64,000 nucleotides of DNA from the NCBI GenBank assembly GCA_019096065.1, contig JAGUCH010000002.1, forward strand, positions 15,264,501 to 15,328,500, in the 5' to 3' direction. Origin of the DNA: Paracyclopina nana. Lineage: Eukaryota; Arthropoda; Copepoda; Cyclopoida; Cyclopettidae. The position numbers and the translations under genes were made by a program. Shown here piece after piece: positions 11,101 through 23,300 of the stretch (position 1 is its first letter; each line of letters starts with the position of its first letter). Under the pieces are notes generated by a model, which worked only from the letters and a program-made list of their open reading frames with translations, was not told the DNA's origin and searched no databases.

Positions 11101-14100
11101 TCTCTGGCACGCCCCCTTGGGACTTTGCCCCAATTGTCCTAGGAATCCTCCTCGATTGGCCTCACTGTTTGACCTGCATTTTGCCAAAATCAGCGGGGCT
11201 TTCACTTCTTCTTCTTCTTCCTTTTTTCCGCCCAGACTCTGCGCTCTTTTATGCTCTGTGTATGTAGCTTGCTTTCGTTTTGTGTTGTGTTAGCACCAAG
11301 TTTAGTCTTCAGTGGAACTCTGCTGAACAAAGTTGGCGCGGGCCTTTCAAAATTAAGCCAGTGATCCAGTGATCTGCCATTCGATGGGGAGCAATAATTG
11401 AGTGCGAATGGCTTCCACCATGTTTACTTCCGCGGAGCTGACGCCTCAGCAGCTGCACCAACTCTACTTGTGCAGCCTGCTGCTGGGCAGGAAAAAGTGA
11501 GAGTTTATTGACACACTTTGAAAATGGCCACGCGTCCTGCTAGAATAAATGGGAATTCCATGTAGGCTTGACACAAATCAATGGTAGCTTTTAGTTATAC
11601 CTTCGGGGGCCACAATAATGCTACTCTTTTCCAGTGCTGCTGCAAAAGCTGAGGTTGCACTGATGATAGCCGCAATTCAATGCAACTTTTATTGCCTTGT
11701 TTGTGCCTTATATCAAGATATGTGCAGTATCTTTTCGTATTGCATAATAGCCATACGCGGATAGTTATACGGCTTTTTCTATCGCTATAGAAACGGAATT
11801 TGCATTAATTCCTTAAAAACCTTTGCCTACTGTAGAACAGGTGATCGGGGCCTTATTAGCATATTATTAGAAGAGCTCTGGCAGAAATGAGACGGCTTGT
11901 TTACGCTGTATAATCGGCTGCGAGCGCTTGAGTATAATGCTATCACGTCATGCTCTAAAAGGTTCAATTAGCTTTATGTAGCTTTCTGGCAAGTATCTTT
12001 GCAGTCTGGAGCAGTGATCTTTTTGTGAAAGCCATAATAATAGATGTGGGCGCTTCAATGCTGCCGACAGGATTTGATAAAACGCTCTGCATTATGCTAC
12101 AGCCCAAATGGGCACATTTGGTATTCGAAAAGCATGTGCGATGGTCAGTCGTCGACAAGGATATAGAGAGCACTCTTTCACAAAGCTGAACATGTATATG
12201 ATGTTCAAAGCTGCGCCATTTGAGCTCGAGCTTACAAATTTCATGATGACTCCTCAGCGGAGCGAGGAACGTGCCCTGAATGCGAGGATGGTCTCATAAT
12301 GCGAGGCTTTGTTTTGATTGCAGGGAGCAGCCAATTTTCACGTGCAAGGCCCACGTGTTCCACATCGACCCCAAGACGAAGAGGTCATGGCTTCCAGCCT
12401 CGTCCGCGGCTGTCAACGTTTCATTCTTTTATGACTCCTCCAGAGCGCTCTACAGAATCATTTCAGTCGAAGGAACCAAGGTTGGGTCAAAAACAACTGG
12501 GCCGATCAAAGAGATATATTTATACTGTTGCGTTTTTGCAGGCTGTCATCAATTCCACGATAACTCCCAACATGACATTTACGAAGACGTCGCAGAAATT
12601 CGGTCAGTGGTCAGATGTGCGTGCCAACACCGTGTATGGCCTCGGATTCAGCTCGGAGGTGGAGCTGAACAAGGTGAGTTGCCACGTGGCCGCAATCAAG
12701 GCCTCGGATTTTGACTCTTTTTCTTCTATTGTTGCAGTTCATTGAGAAGTTCCACGAGGTCAAGGAGGCGACGAGGACTGCGGCTAAGCCTCTTAATGGA
12801 ACCACTCCGACGACCTCGGCCTCAGCCTCACCTGTGGCGGCGAGGTCGGCCTCGGCGGTGGTTGGGCCTAATTCCGTTGTGGCCGGTGTCCCCAACACAG
12901 ATAACCAGGTTATTATACTCACTTGATTCCCTCGTATATAGACACTCTGTAGCTGATATACTCGTCGTTGCTCTGCAGGACATGTACGCAGCTCAAGCCA
13001 ACCAGAACGAGTTGAACTCCAACCTACTCAAGTCACAACTAGCGGCCGCAGTTCATTCCAGGAGTCAGAGCTTGTCCGGATTGCAGCCGGTAAACGAGCT
13101 ACATTATACCTCTCTTTAATGTTCTTCTCCCTCTGTTCTTCGCACTATTTTAGCAGCGCTTGCGCGTTTTCCTTACGTTCTCTTTTTGCTTCACTTTCAC
13201 TAGTACAGGGCACTGCGACCCGCCTACGGGCTCGACCTCACCTATTTCGCGGTGCCCATTCAGCTGCGAGAGCCTCTGTTCATTCCCACCACCATCAACG
13301 AGGATGGTGGATCAGACGCTGACACGCTTTTAGTATCGCCACCGACGCCCATTTTGAATGCAGATGCTGGTACTCAGACCAGCTGTATTTCTTCCTCCGT
13401 TTCCCTCCTTGATGTGGAGGCCGAAATCGCGCCGCTGCCACCGCTCCTTATGACAGCTTCTGCTCAAGATCTCACTGATTTAGTAAGCCGTAATTAGTGT
13501 ATGATGCAGTGAGAGACTTTGTGACTATCAAGAGTGGTTTTATGATAACAACAGTGAGGATAGGAAAGAGTAACCCGAGACTTTCTTTTTCCTTTTTTTT
13601 CCCCCGCGCCTGTTTTATATGCATGAGAGAGGCAAATTTGTTCACGTGCTCGATGTGTCCTTGCAGGGTCAACAACAGTCCCAAGACAGTCCGAAGAAAA
13701 GCGTGGACAAGGGCCCTGCCCCCAACCCGCCCCTTTCGGGAGAGGCTCAGCTCAAATACGAGAACGACCGACTGAAACTCGCCCTTGCACAGAGGTACAT
13801 TTTCCCAATGAGCGAGCCCATTAACTATTGACTTACTTTTTTGCTATATGCAGTTCGGCTAATGCAAAGAAATGGGAGGTGGAGCTGACAACTTTGAAGA
13901 ACAACAACGCAAGATTGACATCCGCCTTGCAAGAGTCCACTGCCAATGTGGAGGAGTGGAAAAGGCAGCTGAATTCGTACAAAGAGGAGAACTCGAGGCT
14001 GAAAATGAGCCTCATCGAACTCGAAGCTGGCAGAGGTGAACTACTAACATATTATAGTTGTCATATGCACGCTTAAATGGGCTTCCTCCTGTAGGCAACT

Positions 14101-14502
14101 GTGATTTCAATGCAGTCTCAGAGTTGAGAAGCCTCAAGGGCAGGCTGGAAGAGCTGGAATCCGATCTCAGAGATCGTGATGACGAAATCCGATCGCTCAA
14201 GGATCAAAACACCCAACTCAAATCCGTGAACGGCGAAGACTCGGATGTTGTCAAGGTAAATTGGCATTTTTTGCTTGAAAGAAAATACAATAGTATATTT
14301 TCTTGGGGCTCCACAGAATCTCCAAATTGAAAACGACGCCCTGAAAAAGACTTTGGACAAGGTGCAAAGCCAGCTGGACACATCTCTGGATGCCCAGGAG
14401 CAGCAGAGGAAAGTTCTGGACGCAATTGCCAGGCAATTTGGTGACCATCTGCACACCTTGGGTACACTCCATAACGAACTTACAGCAGTGCTCAACACTT
14501 GA
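5200..14502 (+). CDS. HOMER: Homer scaffold protein (EVH1 plus C-terminal coiled coil), 10 coding exons
   Basis: Coding exons: 5200-5204 (ATGGG), 12324-12480, 12542-12673, 12738-12908, 12979-13089, 13204-13482, 13667-13794, 13854-14035, 14095-14255, 14317-14502. All phases agree, giving 503 aa starting MGEQPIF like all Homers. Residues 1-110 are the EVH1 domain ([41 protein letters not shown]), which binds PPxxF ligands such as metabotropic glutamate receptors, Shank and IP3 receptor. The C-terminal half, from about 300 on, is the conserved coiled coil ([35 protein letters not shown]) that tetramerises. The middle (exons 4-7) is low-complexity and longer than in vertebrates, with a TQT motif in exon 6. 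Vertebrate Homer is about 350 aa. Exon 6 uses the acceptor 'cactag' at 13203; the nearby CAG would shift the frame. Confidence 0.93.
5205..12323 (+). other. Homer intron 1 (7.1 kb)
   Basis: A long first intron in a gene whose other introns are 60-180 bp. I find no coding exon of another gene on either strand, apart from the alternative Homer first exon at 11408-11496. A (GA)n run lies near 6114-6128, CTT-rich microsatellite near 11205-11220, and 11000-11300 is GC-rich. Open frames here are short and lack domain content. Length and position suggest regulatory sequence, but nothing specific is recognisable. Confidence 0.5.
11408..11496 (+). CDS. HOMER: alternative first coding exon of Homer
   Basis: ATG at 11408 opens a 29-codon frame (starts [17 protein letters not shown], ends CSLLLGRK) that reaches a good donor (AAAAA|gtgaga) at 11496/11497 in phase 2. 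That is exactly the phase needed to join the Homer exon at 12324, giving ...GRKKEQPIFTC. The resulting isoform would replace MG by 30 residues in front of the EVH1 domain. It sits just downstream of a GC-rich stretch that could be an internal promoter. It is too short to be listed by usual ORF cut-offs. No transcript evidence is available, so the exon is an inference from phase and codon content. Confidence 0.5.
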
Positions 14503-15032
14503 ACCGGAACTAATGATATCCTCATTTGTAACATGATTTAGTTTTACTACTACTTCGATCAAAGCTCTCCTCTACATACATCTGTCATCGCACGAGACAA
14601 CTTGTATTGTGTGCAATACGACCCCCAAAAGATGAATTACCATTTTAGTAACATAGAGAAGTATAGTATCCTCAGTAGGCGAACCACCAGGTGTCAATTT
14701 GACCTCCAGCTGTTGTGATTGATTTCATCATCATCATCATAATTTGTACCTACTACCACAACAACTTCCATGCAAACATTTCGTTATTACTATTATTATT
14801 GTGTGTTTTTCATTTGTAACCATCACTCCCACTACAACAGTAATGTGTCATTCCAGCGACCATGCTATAGTAATAATATATTAAAAATTCCGACTACTCA
14901 TCATCCTTTCAGAGAGTTTTTGCAGGCCCGAAAGGATGCATTTTGCAGCGAATCCGGATGCACCTCAGAGCTTTATTAAATTAGACAAATACTGCACTGA
15001 GGGCAAATAAACTCGAGCAAATCCCGCTTCAT
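14503..15032. terminator. overlapping convergent 3' ends of Homer and the Cys-rich gene
   Basis: A 530-bp region between two tail-to-tail stops. A plus-strand AATAAA lies at 15006-15011 and a minus-strand one (TTTATT on plus) at 14972-14977. Each signal lies on the far side of the other, so mature 3' UTRs would overlap by tens of bases. Short ATC and TTA microsatellite runs occur at about 14725-14800. Confidence 0.5.
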
Positions 15033-18000
15033 TCAAGCCACGCAAACTCTGGCATCTCGTACGCAGCCATCGAAGAGTCCCAGCACACAAGATTGGCCAC
15101 AGCACTGAAGTGGGCCTTTAGACCAACTGGGCCTAAAGGGGAAGCAATCAGCCGTTCGCGTGCACCTGCAGAAGATCCGGTTGCACCTCAAAGCCGGATT
15201 GAACTGGTCGCTCGGCGAGCTGAAGAGCGGGCAGCTGGCATTCGTGGGGATGATGTTGCCACCAGGACCGCGCACCAATAAGTAGCCATTCACGAGCTGG
15301 CCCTTGGGACTTGGGTAGATGACTGGTGGCGGCCTTTGAATTATTATCGGCCTCTGAGGCCTCACGTTCACCACGACATCCCTGGGTCGCGGAAACTGCA
15401 CTTGGTTGAAGGGTGGGCGTGGCCGTTGGGGGCGTGGCCGCACGGCACATTCCCCTCGTATGCACTCTTCTCTCCTGCCCTGGCAGTCGGACTTTAAGTA
15501 GCATCTGTAGTTTCGGCAGCCGCCATCAATGCAATTTTCCCTCCTGCGGCAATCCGCAGAGCTTTTGCATTTCTCCACGCATTGGCTATTAGAAAGCAAT
15601 TTTTTATGCATAATATATGGCCCATTGAGTGTGTGTACCCTTCTTCGCAAAATTCCGAGGGAGCACATTGCTCGCAATCAGGCTTTCTGCAAAAGCCATC
15701 ATTGCACCGGAAAAATTTGGAGTCGCAGTCCCGAGTTGATTTGCATTTCTTATGGCAGCGTTTCTTCAGGCAATCATAGCCCTTGGGGCATTTCTTGCTT
15801 TTCCTCAAAAAATAATATGATATGTATATAGTAGATTTAGGGTTGACATTGGCTGTTCTTACGAGCAGACGGGGACACACTGACGTTTCCTGCACTTCTG
15901 AATTTTGCCATTGCAGTCCCGATGCGCGTTGCACGACTCGTACTCACATTTGCCCTTTTTGTTGCAAATTTGCCCCAAAATGCAGTCGTCGTCCTCCTCG
16001 CAAGTGTCCGGAGGAATGGGCCTCTCGTCACGATCCAAAATGCACTCTTGGGATATCCTGGATAGGCTTGTTTTCGGGAAACAATATTCCTCGTTGACGC
16101 ACACTTCACTCACTGATGGGCATTTTTGCCCTTTCCTGCAATGATGCACATATGGGCATATTTCCCATAAAAAACAGTAAAACAAATTACGAGCAATCTG
16201 GCCTGCAAAAGTTGTCAATGCAGGTGTCAGTGTCTGCGCACTCTGTCCTGTCCACGCACCGATCTCTGCAAATTCCTCCGGAACAGCAAGCATCTCCGGA
16301 TGAACATGGCTGATTGTCATCGCACTTCTCTTCACTTGGGATATCCTGGACACATTGTCCATTTTGGCACTTGAAGTTGACTTCGCAGTTCAAGTCTTCC
16401 TCACATTTGCCCTCGTCAATGCAGTCGCCCTCCTTGCAAATCATGCCCTAAAAATGGCTGAAATCGTGCTCCAAATCGAATTAATCAAGGCCAAAAGGGA
16501 TCTACAGCTTGGCATTCAGTGGTGTCTCTGCACAAGTCGCATTTGTTGTTTTTGCACACCAAATTGGAGAAGCAGTCAATGTTCTCCTCGCAGGTCTCCT
16601 CAACGCAAACTTTGTTCACGCATAACTGATGCTTGTAGCAATCTGCTTGCTTGGTGCACTGGATCACCTCACATTTCCCACTGGGCAAACACTTGCCTCC
16701 AAGCTAAGAAAGCAAAGGAAAATGGCTTAAAATGCATAAACTATAATGTAATACTTACGCAATCCTCACTGGAAGTGCATTTGGTGCAATGGCCTTCTTT
16801 GCAGGTCAAAGAAAGGCTGGAGCATTGGTCATTTCTGGCACAGCCAATTCTGCAAATTCCCTCCTCACACACTCCAAATTTGCCACAATCAGCATCCTCA
16901 GTGCAGCTGCCAATGCTGCAAATCCCCAGCTCTTGGTCACAATTCATGCCCTGAAATACATAATGACAAATAGCAGGTATTGGCTTGGCATTGCTACAAT
17001 TCCACCTCAGGACAAGAATCATGGACCGAGCAGGCAATTTCGCATCTTTTGGAATAGCAAATTTTCCCAATGCCACACTCATCTTGAGACAAGTCTGTGA
17101 GACATTCAGGCAAGGTGCATTTTTTGTTCTTGCAAATCAAATCCTCTCCAGGACATTCCTCATCTTCCTCGCAATCTCGATCCTTGCACTTGGACTCACT
17201 GCACACTTGATTCTGGAATTTGTCAACTTGAAAAAGAAGCTTTTTTAAAAAAAAATTTTAGAGACTTACTGGTGGACATTGCTTGCTGTCTGAGCATTGC
17301 TCAGTGTCTCTTCCCCCTTTTGGCTGGGAACAAATGCCATCTATGCACTCAAGATTGGGTCCACAGTCATCTCCATTTTTGCATGAAGCAGCCACAAGAC
17401 AAAATCCATTGTCATCACATTCATAAGCTTCACCAGGACAATCTTCCTTTGAGGAGCAAGACACCTCTATGCATCTTCCTTTGATGCACACAAAACCAGA
17501 CCCAATGAGCTCCAAGCAAAGAGTGTCATCAGTGCAAATGTCTATAAACTCAAAATCTGACTGCCTCTTGGTTCTCTTTTGAGACTTCCTTCTCTGCCTG
17601 TTTTCTACTGCTGAGTAATTGGCCAGACCTCCATACTACAGAGGAAAATGTTCAAGAATCACAATCTTTTTTTGGAGAAAAATTCTCACTGCTCCATAAA
17701 GGCTGTCCTGGATGTGCTCAGCCTCCTCTAGCAAATCATCATAAAAATCCCCATCAGCATAAGCCTCATATTGGTTGCTAGTAATGTTCACCTCTGGCAA
17801 TTGCACTTGAGCTTCATCTGTTGCATTGGGATCAATTTGTGTGTAGCTAAAAAACATTGCTTTTTTCTAAGGGGTAAAATGAAAAAGGAAAATGAAAAAG
17901 ACCTACTCAAATCCTGTGAAATCATAGTTGGAATTCTCAAAGTCAGAGCCAAAAACGTTGGAGCTGTTTGGATTTGCTGCCAGATTACCAATAAAGCCAT

Positions 18001-18061
18001 TACCTGATTGAAGAAACAGGGGCAAAATTGCGATTATTGCATAGCAATGCATGTCACTCAT
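15033..18061 (-). CDS. secreted Cys-rich multi-module (EB/WAP-like) protein with furin site, 10 exons
   Basis: Exons 18061-17907, 17846-17690, 17635-17270, 17212-17006, 16950-16759, 16703-16506, 16447-16191, 16135-15863, 15803-15639 and 15585-15033 join in phase to 840 aa. Residues 1-20 form a signal peptide (MHCYAIIAILPLFLQSG). Residues 21-128 are an acidic, Cys-free propeptide ending in RRKSQKRTKR (119-128), a proprotein-convertase type site. Then follow about 20 small modules of roughly 20-35 residues with the pattern C..DxxC......C.xxxC (for example CEEDEECPGEDLICKNKKC), like EB modules. A Pro/Arg-rich linker (about 705-755) and a final Cys-rich block with CCGQSC follow. Function unknown; extracellular matrix, cuticle or defence roles are possible for such proteins. 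TGA at 15035-15033. Confidence 0.82.
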
Positions 18062-18250
18062 CAATCATTGTTAGTGCTGATGATTGATTAATGACGGAAA
18101 AAATGCAAAGATGTTGGTTGAATGATAAAAGTGAAATAGAATGATGTCTTTTATTCAAATTATATTAATTATAATTATTTTAATTGTGTGTCACTTTGTC
18201 ACATGAGTAGGGCATTTAGATGAGTTAGTCAGCTGAGAAGAAGCATGAAT
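18062..18250. promoter_or_regulatory. upstream region of the Cys-rich gene
   Basis: AT-rich sequence directly 5' of the secreted protein gene; presumed promoter and 5' UTR. No specific motif recognised. Confidence 0.3.
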
Positions 18251-18402
18251 ATAGCATTATACGCCGCTAGGCTGGAGGATAACACGAATTATTTTTTAGT
18301 GTCAAGTGACAGATCACGAGTGAGCGCAGCGAACGAGTGATTGTCACGAGACACTAAAAAATAATGAGTGTTTTCCGACAGCCTAAAGGCGTATAATGCT
18401 AT
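18251..18402. mobile_element. palindromic MITE, family 1 copy a
   Basis: Inverted arms of about 65 bp (ATAGCATTATACGCC ... GGCGTATAATGCTAT) around a short centre. The same core recurs at 40666-40816 and, internally deleted, at 43378-43455. All three are followed by the same 'tactattagctaccccc' sequence, so the full repeat may extend rightwards. Confidence 0.75.
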
Positions 18403-18516
18403 TACTATTAGCTACCCCCTACATTTATGCATATTCCCAAATTCAGTTTTGGTTGTTTTTTTTGTACAATTTTAAGGACAAAATTGCCTTAAATTCAGTA
18501 GTTCGCTTTGTCACAT

Positions 18517-18968
18517 ACTTTTGCAGTGCTCACTGCCACCTGGAAAGGGATGATGAGCGCACGCCACGCGGTCAGCTAAGATGACCCAATGACTCTAGCT
18601 GTAAGCAGCACTGTTCAGCAAAGATGCTGCCTGTACCGCCTCGGCTGCTTATTGTACAGCTAGATTATATTACCAAAAAACTGCCTGAATCAAGGAATAC
18701 ATAGCTGGCTCATTGGTAGAGCATCGGCACTCTAATCGGCTGTCCCGGGTTCGATTCTTAGAGTTCCTTTCCCATTTTTTCTTTCATATTGGTATGAAAT
18801 AGATGGCGCTAGGCTCATGTAAGGTATAATGATCATTATCCACTTGTAGATGGATAATGTTCATTATCTTCCTCTAAATCAGCTAGCAATGAAAAATCAT
18901 GGATATTATGAGGTCGGAGCTTATGTACTGCTCAGCCGTCTCAGCTAATAGTAATGAGCATTTTTCTA
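18517..18968 (+). mobile_element. tRNA-like SINE, family S1 copy a
   Basis: Contains a tRNA-like block at about 18707-18770 with A-box-like TGGCTCATTGGTAGAGC and B-box-like GGTTCGATTC. A conserved tail ('atggcgctaggctcatgtaa', then a TGATCATTATCCA motif) follows. A copy about 85% identical by eye lies at 44132-44590, including about 170 bp upstream of the tRNA-like block. The internal promoter boxes point to a pol III retroposon. Confidence 0.7.
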
Positions 18969-19197
18969 GATTACTCACGTTTGTTTTGGTTTCTGATAGC
19001 TTTGAGCTGCACAAGTTGGGTTAAATATAAAATAAAACTTAAGTTTAGGTAAGTGATTGTTTTATTTTCGCTCAATCATGGTTTCAAGCATAAGTGGTTG
19101 CATGGGCTGCCTAAAGCAATTTGGAGGTCGGAATTGGAAATTACAGATTTGACTTATTTTCTTCAAAAATTGCCATCAATTCATCATTATCTTAGAG

Positions 19198-19651
19198 AAA
19201 AGATTTTGCATCACTTAAAGAGCGGACGTTCAATTTTGTGGGTCGAAAAGAGCCAGCCCGTGCTCAGCGATTTTCTGTGCTAATAGCTGTTAAAGTGTAG
19301 TTGAGTGATAATAACTTATTTGTTCCGCCGAGATGCTGCTGCTCTAGGACAGGTTTGACTAACTGAGCCAAGCAATTTTCTTTTTCAGAACTTTAAACAA
19401 AAATGCGACTAAAATGGTGAAAATGAAAGCTGGCGTAAGGAGTTGCCCAACTATGATTATTTTTAATTATTTGCTCCAATTTAATTAAAGACATTAAGTC
19501 ATTGTTTTATTAAAAACAAGCAATTTTTTGGCCCAAATAAGTTGGCTCGTTTCATCAAAATCATAATTCCGACCCACGCTAATAAAATTTCAGTCTACGC
19601 GCTGAGATCGCAAAATAGCTTGTCCACTCTTTAAGTGATGCAAAATCTTTT
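19198..19651. mobile_element. non-autonomous inverted-repeat transposon with 8-bp target duplication
   Basis: Terminal inverted repeats of about 30 bp (AAAAGATTTTGCATCACTTA ... and its complement) flank 454 bp. The element is bounded by direct repeats TCTTAGAG at 19190-19197 and 19652-19659, an 8-bp target site duplication typical of hAT-type insertion. Further imperfect inverted similarity continues inside. No transposase frame. Confidence 0.75.
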
Positions 19652-20039
19652 TCTTAGAGTGACAAATCCTAAATTGTGTGTGTGCGGTATTTAGTATGTT
19701 TGCCTACTAATTACCGCACACTATAAGCCTTGCGTTTGAGCGTAAGAAAATAAAGCTGACCCGTGCATAAAGAGTGTTTAAAACAGTTGGAAATAGAATG
19801 AGGCCAAAAAGAGCCAACTTTTCATATTATTTTGAAACTTTTTTAAGCAATGCCATTCTGGAAACTCCTTAGATTTATACATTGGCTTGCATAAAAGCCA
19901 GCTCAAAAAGCCAGCCTGAAATTTGCTGAAAAATTGAATTTATTGGCACAATATGGTCTAATTACATTAAAATCCCACCTTGCGCAAAAAGATTATGAGA
20001 GAAACTGATTCATTAGAAATTGGAGGTCTGATTTGCATT

Positions 20040-20160
20040 TTTTTGCTGTGTGTGGTATTTAGTAGTGTGCGGTATTTAGTAGTGTGAGCTGAGGTGCGTT
20101 TTTGTGCGGTATTTAGTAGTGTGAGCTGCGGTGCGTTTGTGTGCGGTATTTAGTGTATAC
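20040..20160. repeat. short tandem repeat of a 'gtgcggtatttagt' unit
   Basis: Four to five degenerate copies of a unit containing GTGCGGTATTTAGTAG with GTGAGCTGxGGTGCGTTT spacers, period about 45 bp in the clearest part. A related GTGTGCGGTATTTAGTATG hairpin occurs at about 19680-19725. Confidence 0.6.
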
Positions 20161-20304
20161 GCACTTTATTAGGACTAAAGACAATAATAGAAAAAAATAA
20201 AATATCAGAAACCAAAAATGGCACTTTAGCAAACGTTAGGACACTTGATAATTTGGGGCAGTTCTAAGCTCAAGTAAAAAAGTGCTTGAAAAGAACCTTT
20301 GAAT

Positions 20305-20310
20305 TTTATT
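20305..20310 (-). terminator. poly(A) signal of gene A
   Basis: AATAAA on the minus strand 49 bases after the gene A stop codon. Confidence 0.6.
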
Positions 20311-20358
20311 GACCAATTCATGAAAAGGCAAAATCATTGATCACATGCAGGGCACAAC

Positions 20359-23300
20359 TTATTTGAGACATTCATCACACATTTCATAAGTTAAATATAG
20401 TGTTTCCTTAGCAAAGTTGTTCATGATGTCATCATTCAAAGGAATCCATGCATAATTCTGTGTTGCTAGAATCATCTTAAAATGTTTTGTCTCATAATTT
20501 TCATCAGTTGCTGATAAGTAGTAAATGCTGTCTCCCATTGGAAGCAATGTTCCTCCAAATAAGGGCTGGTTGGTATTAATAATTACCCAATTATTTTCTT
20601 CAATGTTATATTGCAACAAAGTTGATGCAACCTAGAGGACTGAGTGATATGGCTGATATTAATGGCAACTGGAATTAATTCACCCGAAAAGGATACTTCA
20701 AATTTGAGCCATCATAAGCTAAAGACTCAATTCCACCTGCTAAGAAGATAGCCTCCCTTTTTGAGTCTTTTATCGTAAATCGGCCACATGCAGCCAAAAA
20801 TCTACCCCTCTTTGGTATACTGGCCAGCTTTTTCCAATAACCAACATTGTTGTAAGTTCCAGTCTCATTGAAACTCTTTGTGAAATAATAGGCAAGAGCA
20901 TTGTGAAAAGCCCCTTTTTCACTCAAACCTCCAGCCACAAATCCTACATCATCATTGATTGAGGTAACACAGGCTCCTTCCAATTTTACAATTGAGCCAA
21001 AGAAGTTCAATTCTGGACCTTCAGTTGCTACTCCATTAATAACAATTGTTGTTGAGCTGATTCTTTCACTGTACTTGTTCAGCCCACCAACAATCCAGAG
21101 CATCTTCCCAATTTGTCCATGGCCTGAGCTAACATGATCATATGAAAGGGGCTTCAATTTTTTAATGCCATTATTGGCACTGTCCACTAAGTTTATGGGA
21201 TGTGTGGTCACTTCTTGAGCTAGTTTTCCTCCAAAAACAATAAATTGATCTGCTACTACATATCCTGCAGCTGGTTCCTTAGCAATCCTTTCAATGTAGC
21301 CCACTCTGTTGCCTGAAACATCTTGTGGCCAATCTGAGTAATTTAGTCCAGATCTGACAAACTTTCCCTTTTTGACAATAAAATCCTCAACTTTTGTTCC
21401 AGTGATAGTTAGTATGTGAGTTGTTTTGCAAAAGGGAACTTTTGCCTGATTGTTATTGCACAAGCTTTTTGCATCTCTTGCATTGTAGGGAGCCAAATGT
21501 GACTTAGGGACCATTGATTCAATCACTGACACATTGGTTAAGAAATTTTTGTGAGTCAGAGTCCATGAAACAGCTCCAAATCTGGGACTGTTCATTTCAT
21601 AAGGCAACTCTTGCCATACTAGTCTTGAGCTTTTCTCACTTAAAGTCAATATTCTAGCTGAAACCTTGTCAAAATAGCAAAATAGGAGGTAATTTAGACA
21701 TATGCCAAAAGTTGCTTACTTCGTTTTGTGCTGTGATGCCTCCAAATACATAAGTATTTCTGTCAGTGTTAGCAACTGAAGCAAATGCAAGGGGAAATGG
21801 CATTTCTTCACCCTTTTCCCACTGTCTGGTTGCCACATTGAATATTTCAGTGCTTGATAATATTTCCTGAGTCGTTGTGTCTGAGAAATATCGCCCACCT
21901 CCAATTACAAACTAATAAATTGCTGTATGATTAGGAATTCATTTTTGATAGAAGGTTACATATACATATGTAATATTTTTATGATGCATCTTGATGCAAA
22001 CATGGTTAGCCCTTGGTTCTTTCATGTTGGGCAATTGCATGTAAACTCCACTTTGGCTATTCCAGTAGAAGGCTATCATAGAAGCAATGGGCAAGGAAGT
22101 TGTAAACCCACCAGCCAGGAAATAATAGTTATCTTCAACATGCACCATACAATGGGATGCAAGTTCAACAGGAATGTCAGGACATATCCTACTCTCTCCT
22201 AACTTGTTTATAGCATAGGCAGATTTTACAGGTTCTCCTAAGAGCAATTTGTCTGATTTTTGTATTCCCCCTGTAATGATAGTTTCTTCCCTTGGATTCT
22301 GCAAATAAGCAGAAAAACTAGTTTTCCCGGCTGAGGTATCTTGCAAAGTTATCATGCTTTGTTCATTGTTAATGTTTGATAAAGATATTGAGGAACAGTA
22401 GGTTGCTACTGAAGTGGCTAATATTCCCCCACAAATAAATAAACCATCATTTGCTTGATAGATGTAGGCTCCAATTCTTGGTATCTCAATTGAGCTTGCA
22501 GCATTTTCACCATTGCAGTATATGTAATCTGGGTTCATGTTCAAACAAATGAACTCAAATTCAGTAGTGCTTGATCCTCTACCATAAAAGATGGCAAAGT
22601 TTGGCTGTTCTGTAAGTAGTAGACACATGAGCCTTTTTTTGTGATATTTCTCCATTTATTCCCACCTTCAATGTTTGATGTCTCCTTTGAGATTACGTGG
22701 CTGAAATGACCATAAAGTGGAGGAATTTTAAAAGTAGCCAAATGCCATGCTGTCTTGATATTGTGCACAAACACTAAATCCTCTTGAACTAGATTAGAAG
22801 ACAAACCTCCCATAACAAAAATTCTATTGGCTATGACAACTGTTGATGAAAAATGTAACGATTGTGGTAAAGACTCTTTGAGTTGCCATTTTTGATTTTC
22901 AAGGTAGAAAATTTCCATTGAAGCTAATTGGTAATCCATTAATGCATCATCTAACCCAATTCCTCCAACTGCATATCCAGCAACTAATCCATTTTTGGCT
23001 GTATATACACCACATGTGTGATATTTACGAGCAATCTTCATGGTACTTGTTGTTAATGTTACTTTCCCCCTGGATGATTAAGTTGGTATTCATTCTTACA
23101 GAAAGAAACATTTTAAAAGAAGTAGGTAAAAATTTGGTTTGTTTGTTTGAGAAAGGTGGACTTATGAATTGGCAGGCATTTTGCTAATTTTTTGACATCA
23201 TTGTGTCAATGTACTATATATGTTATATATGATTAACTCTGACATTACATTTTCATTTGTGGCTATGTTACAATTTTGTAAAGCTTTTGAGTACCAACTT

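Noticed and set aside
13119..13322. Use of the CAG acceptor just before the sixth coding exon of Homer
   Set aside because: It shifts the frame and gives an early stop; the CTAG acceptor at 13203 keeps phase and a long open exon.
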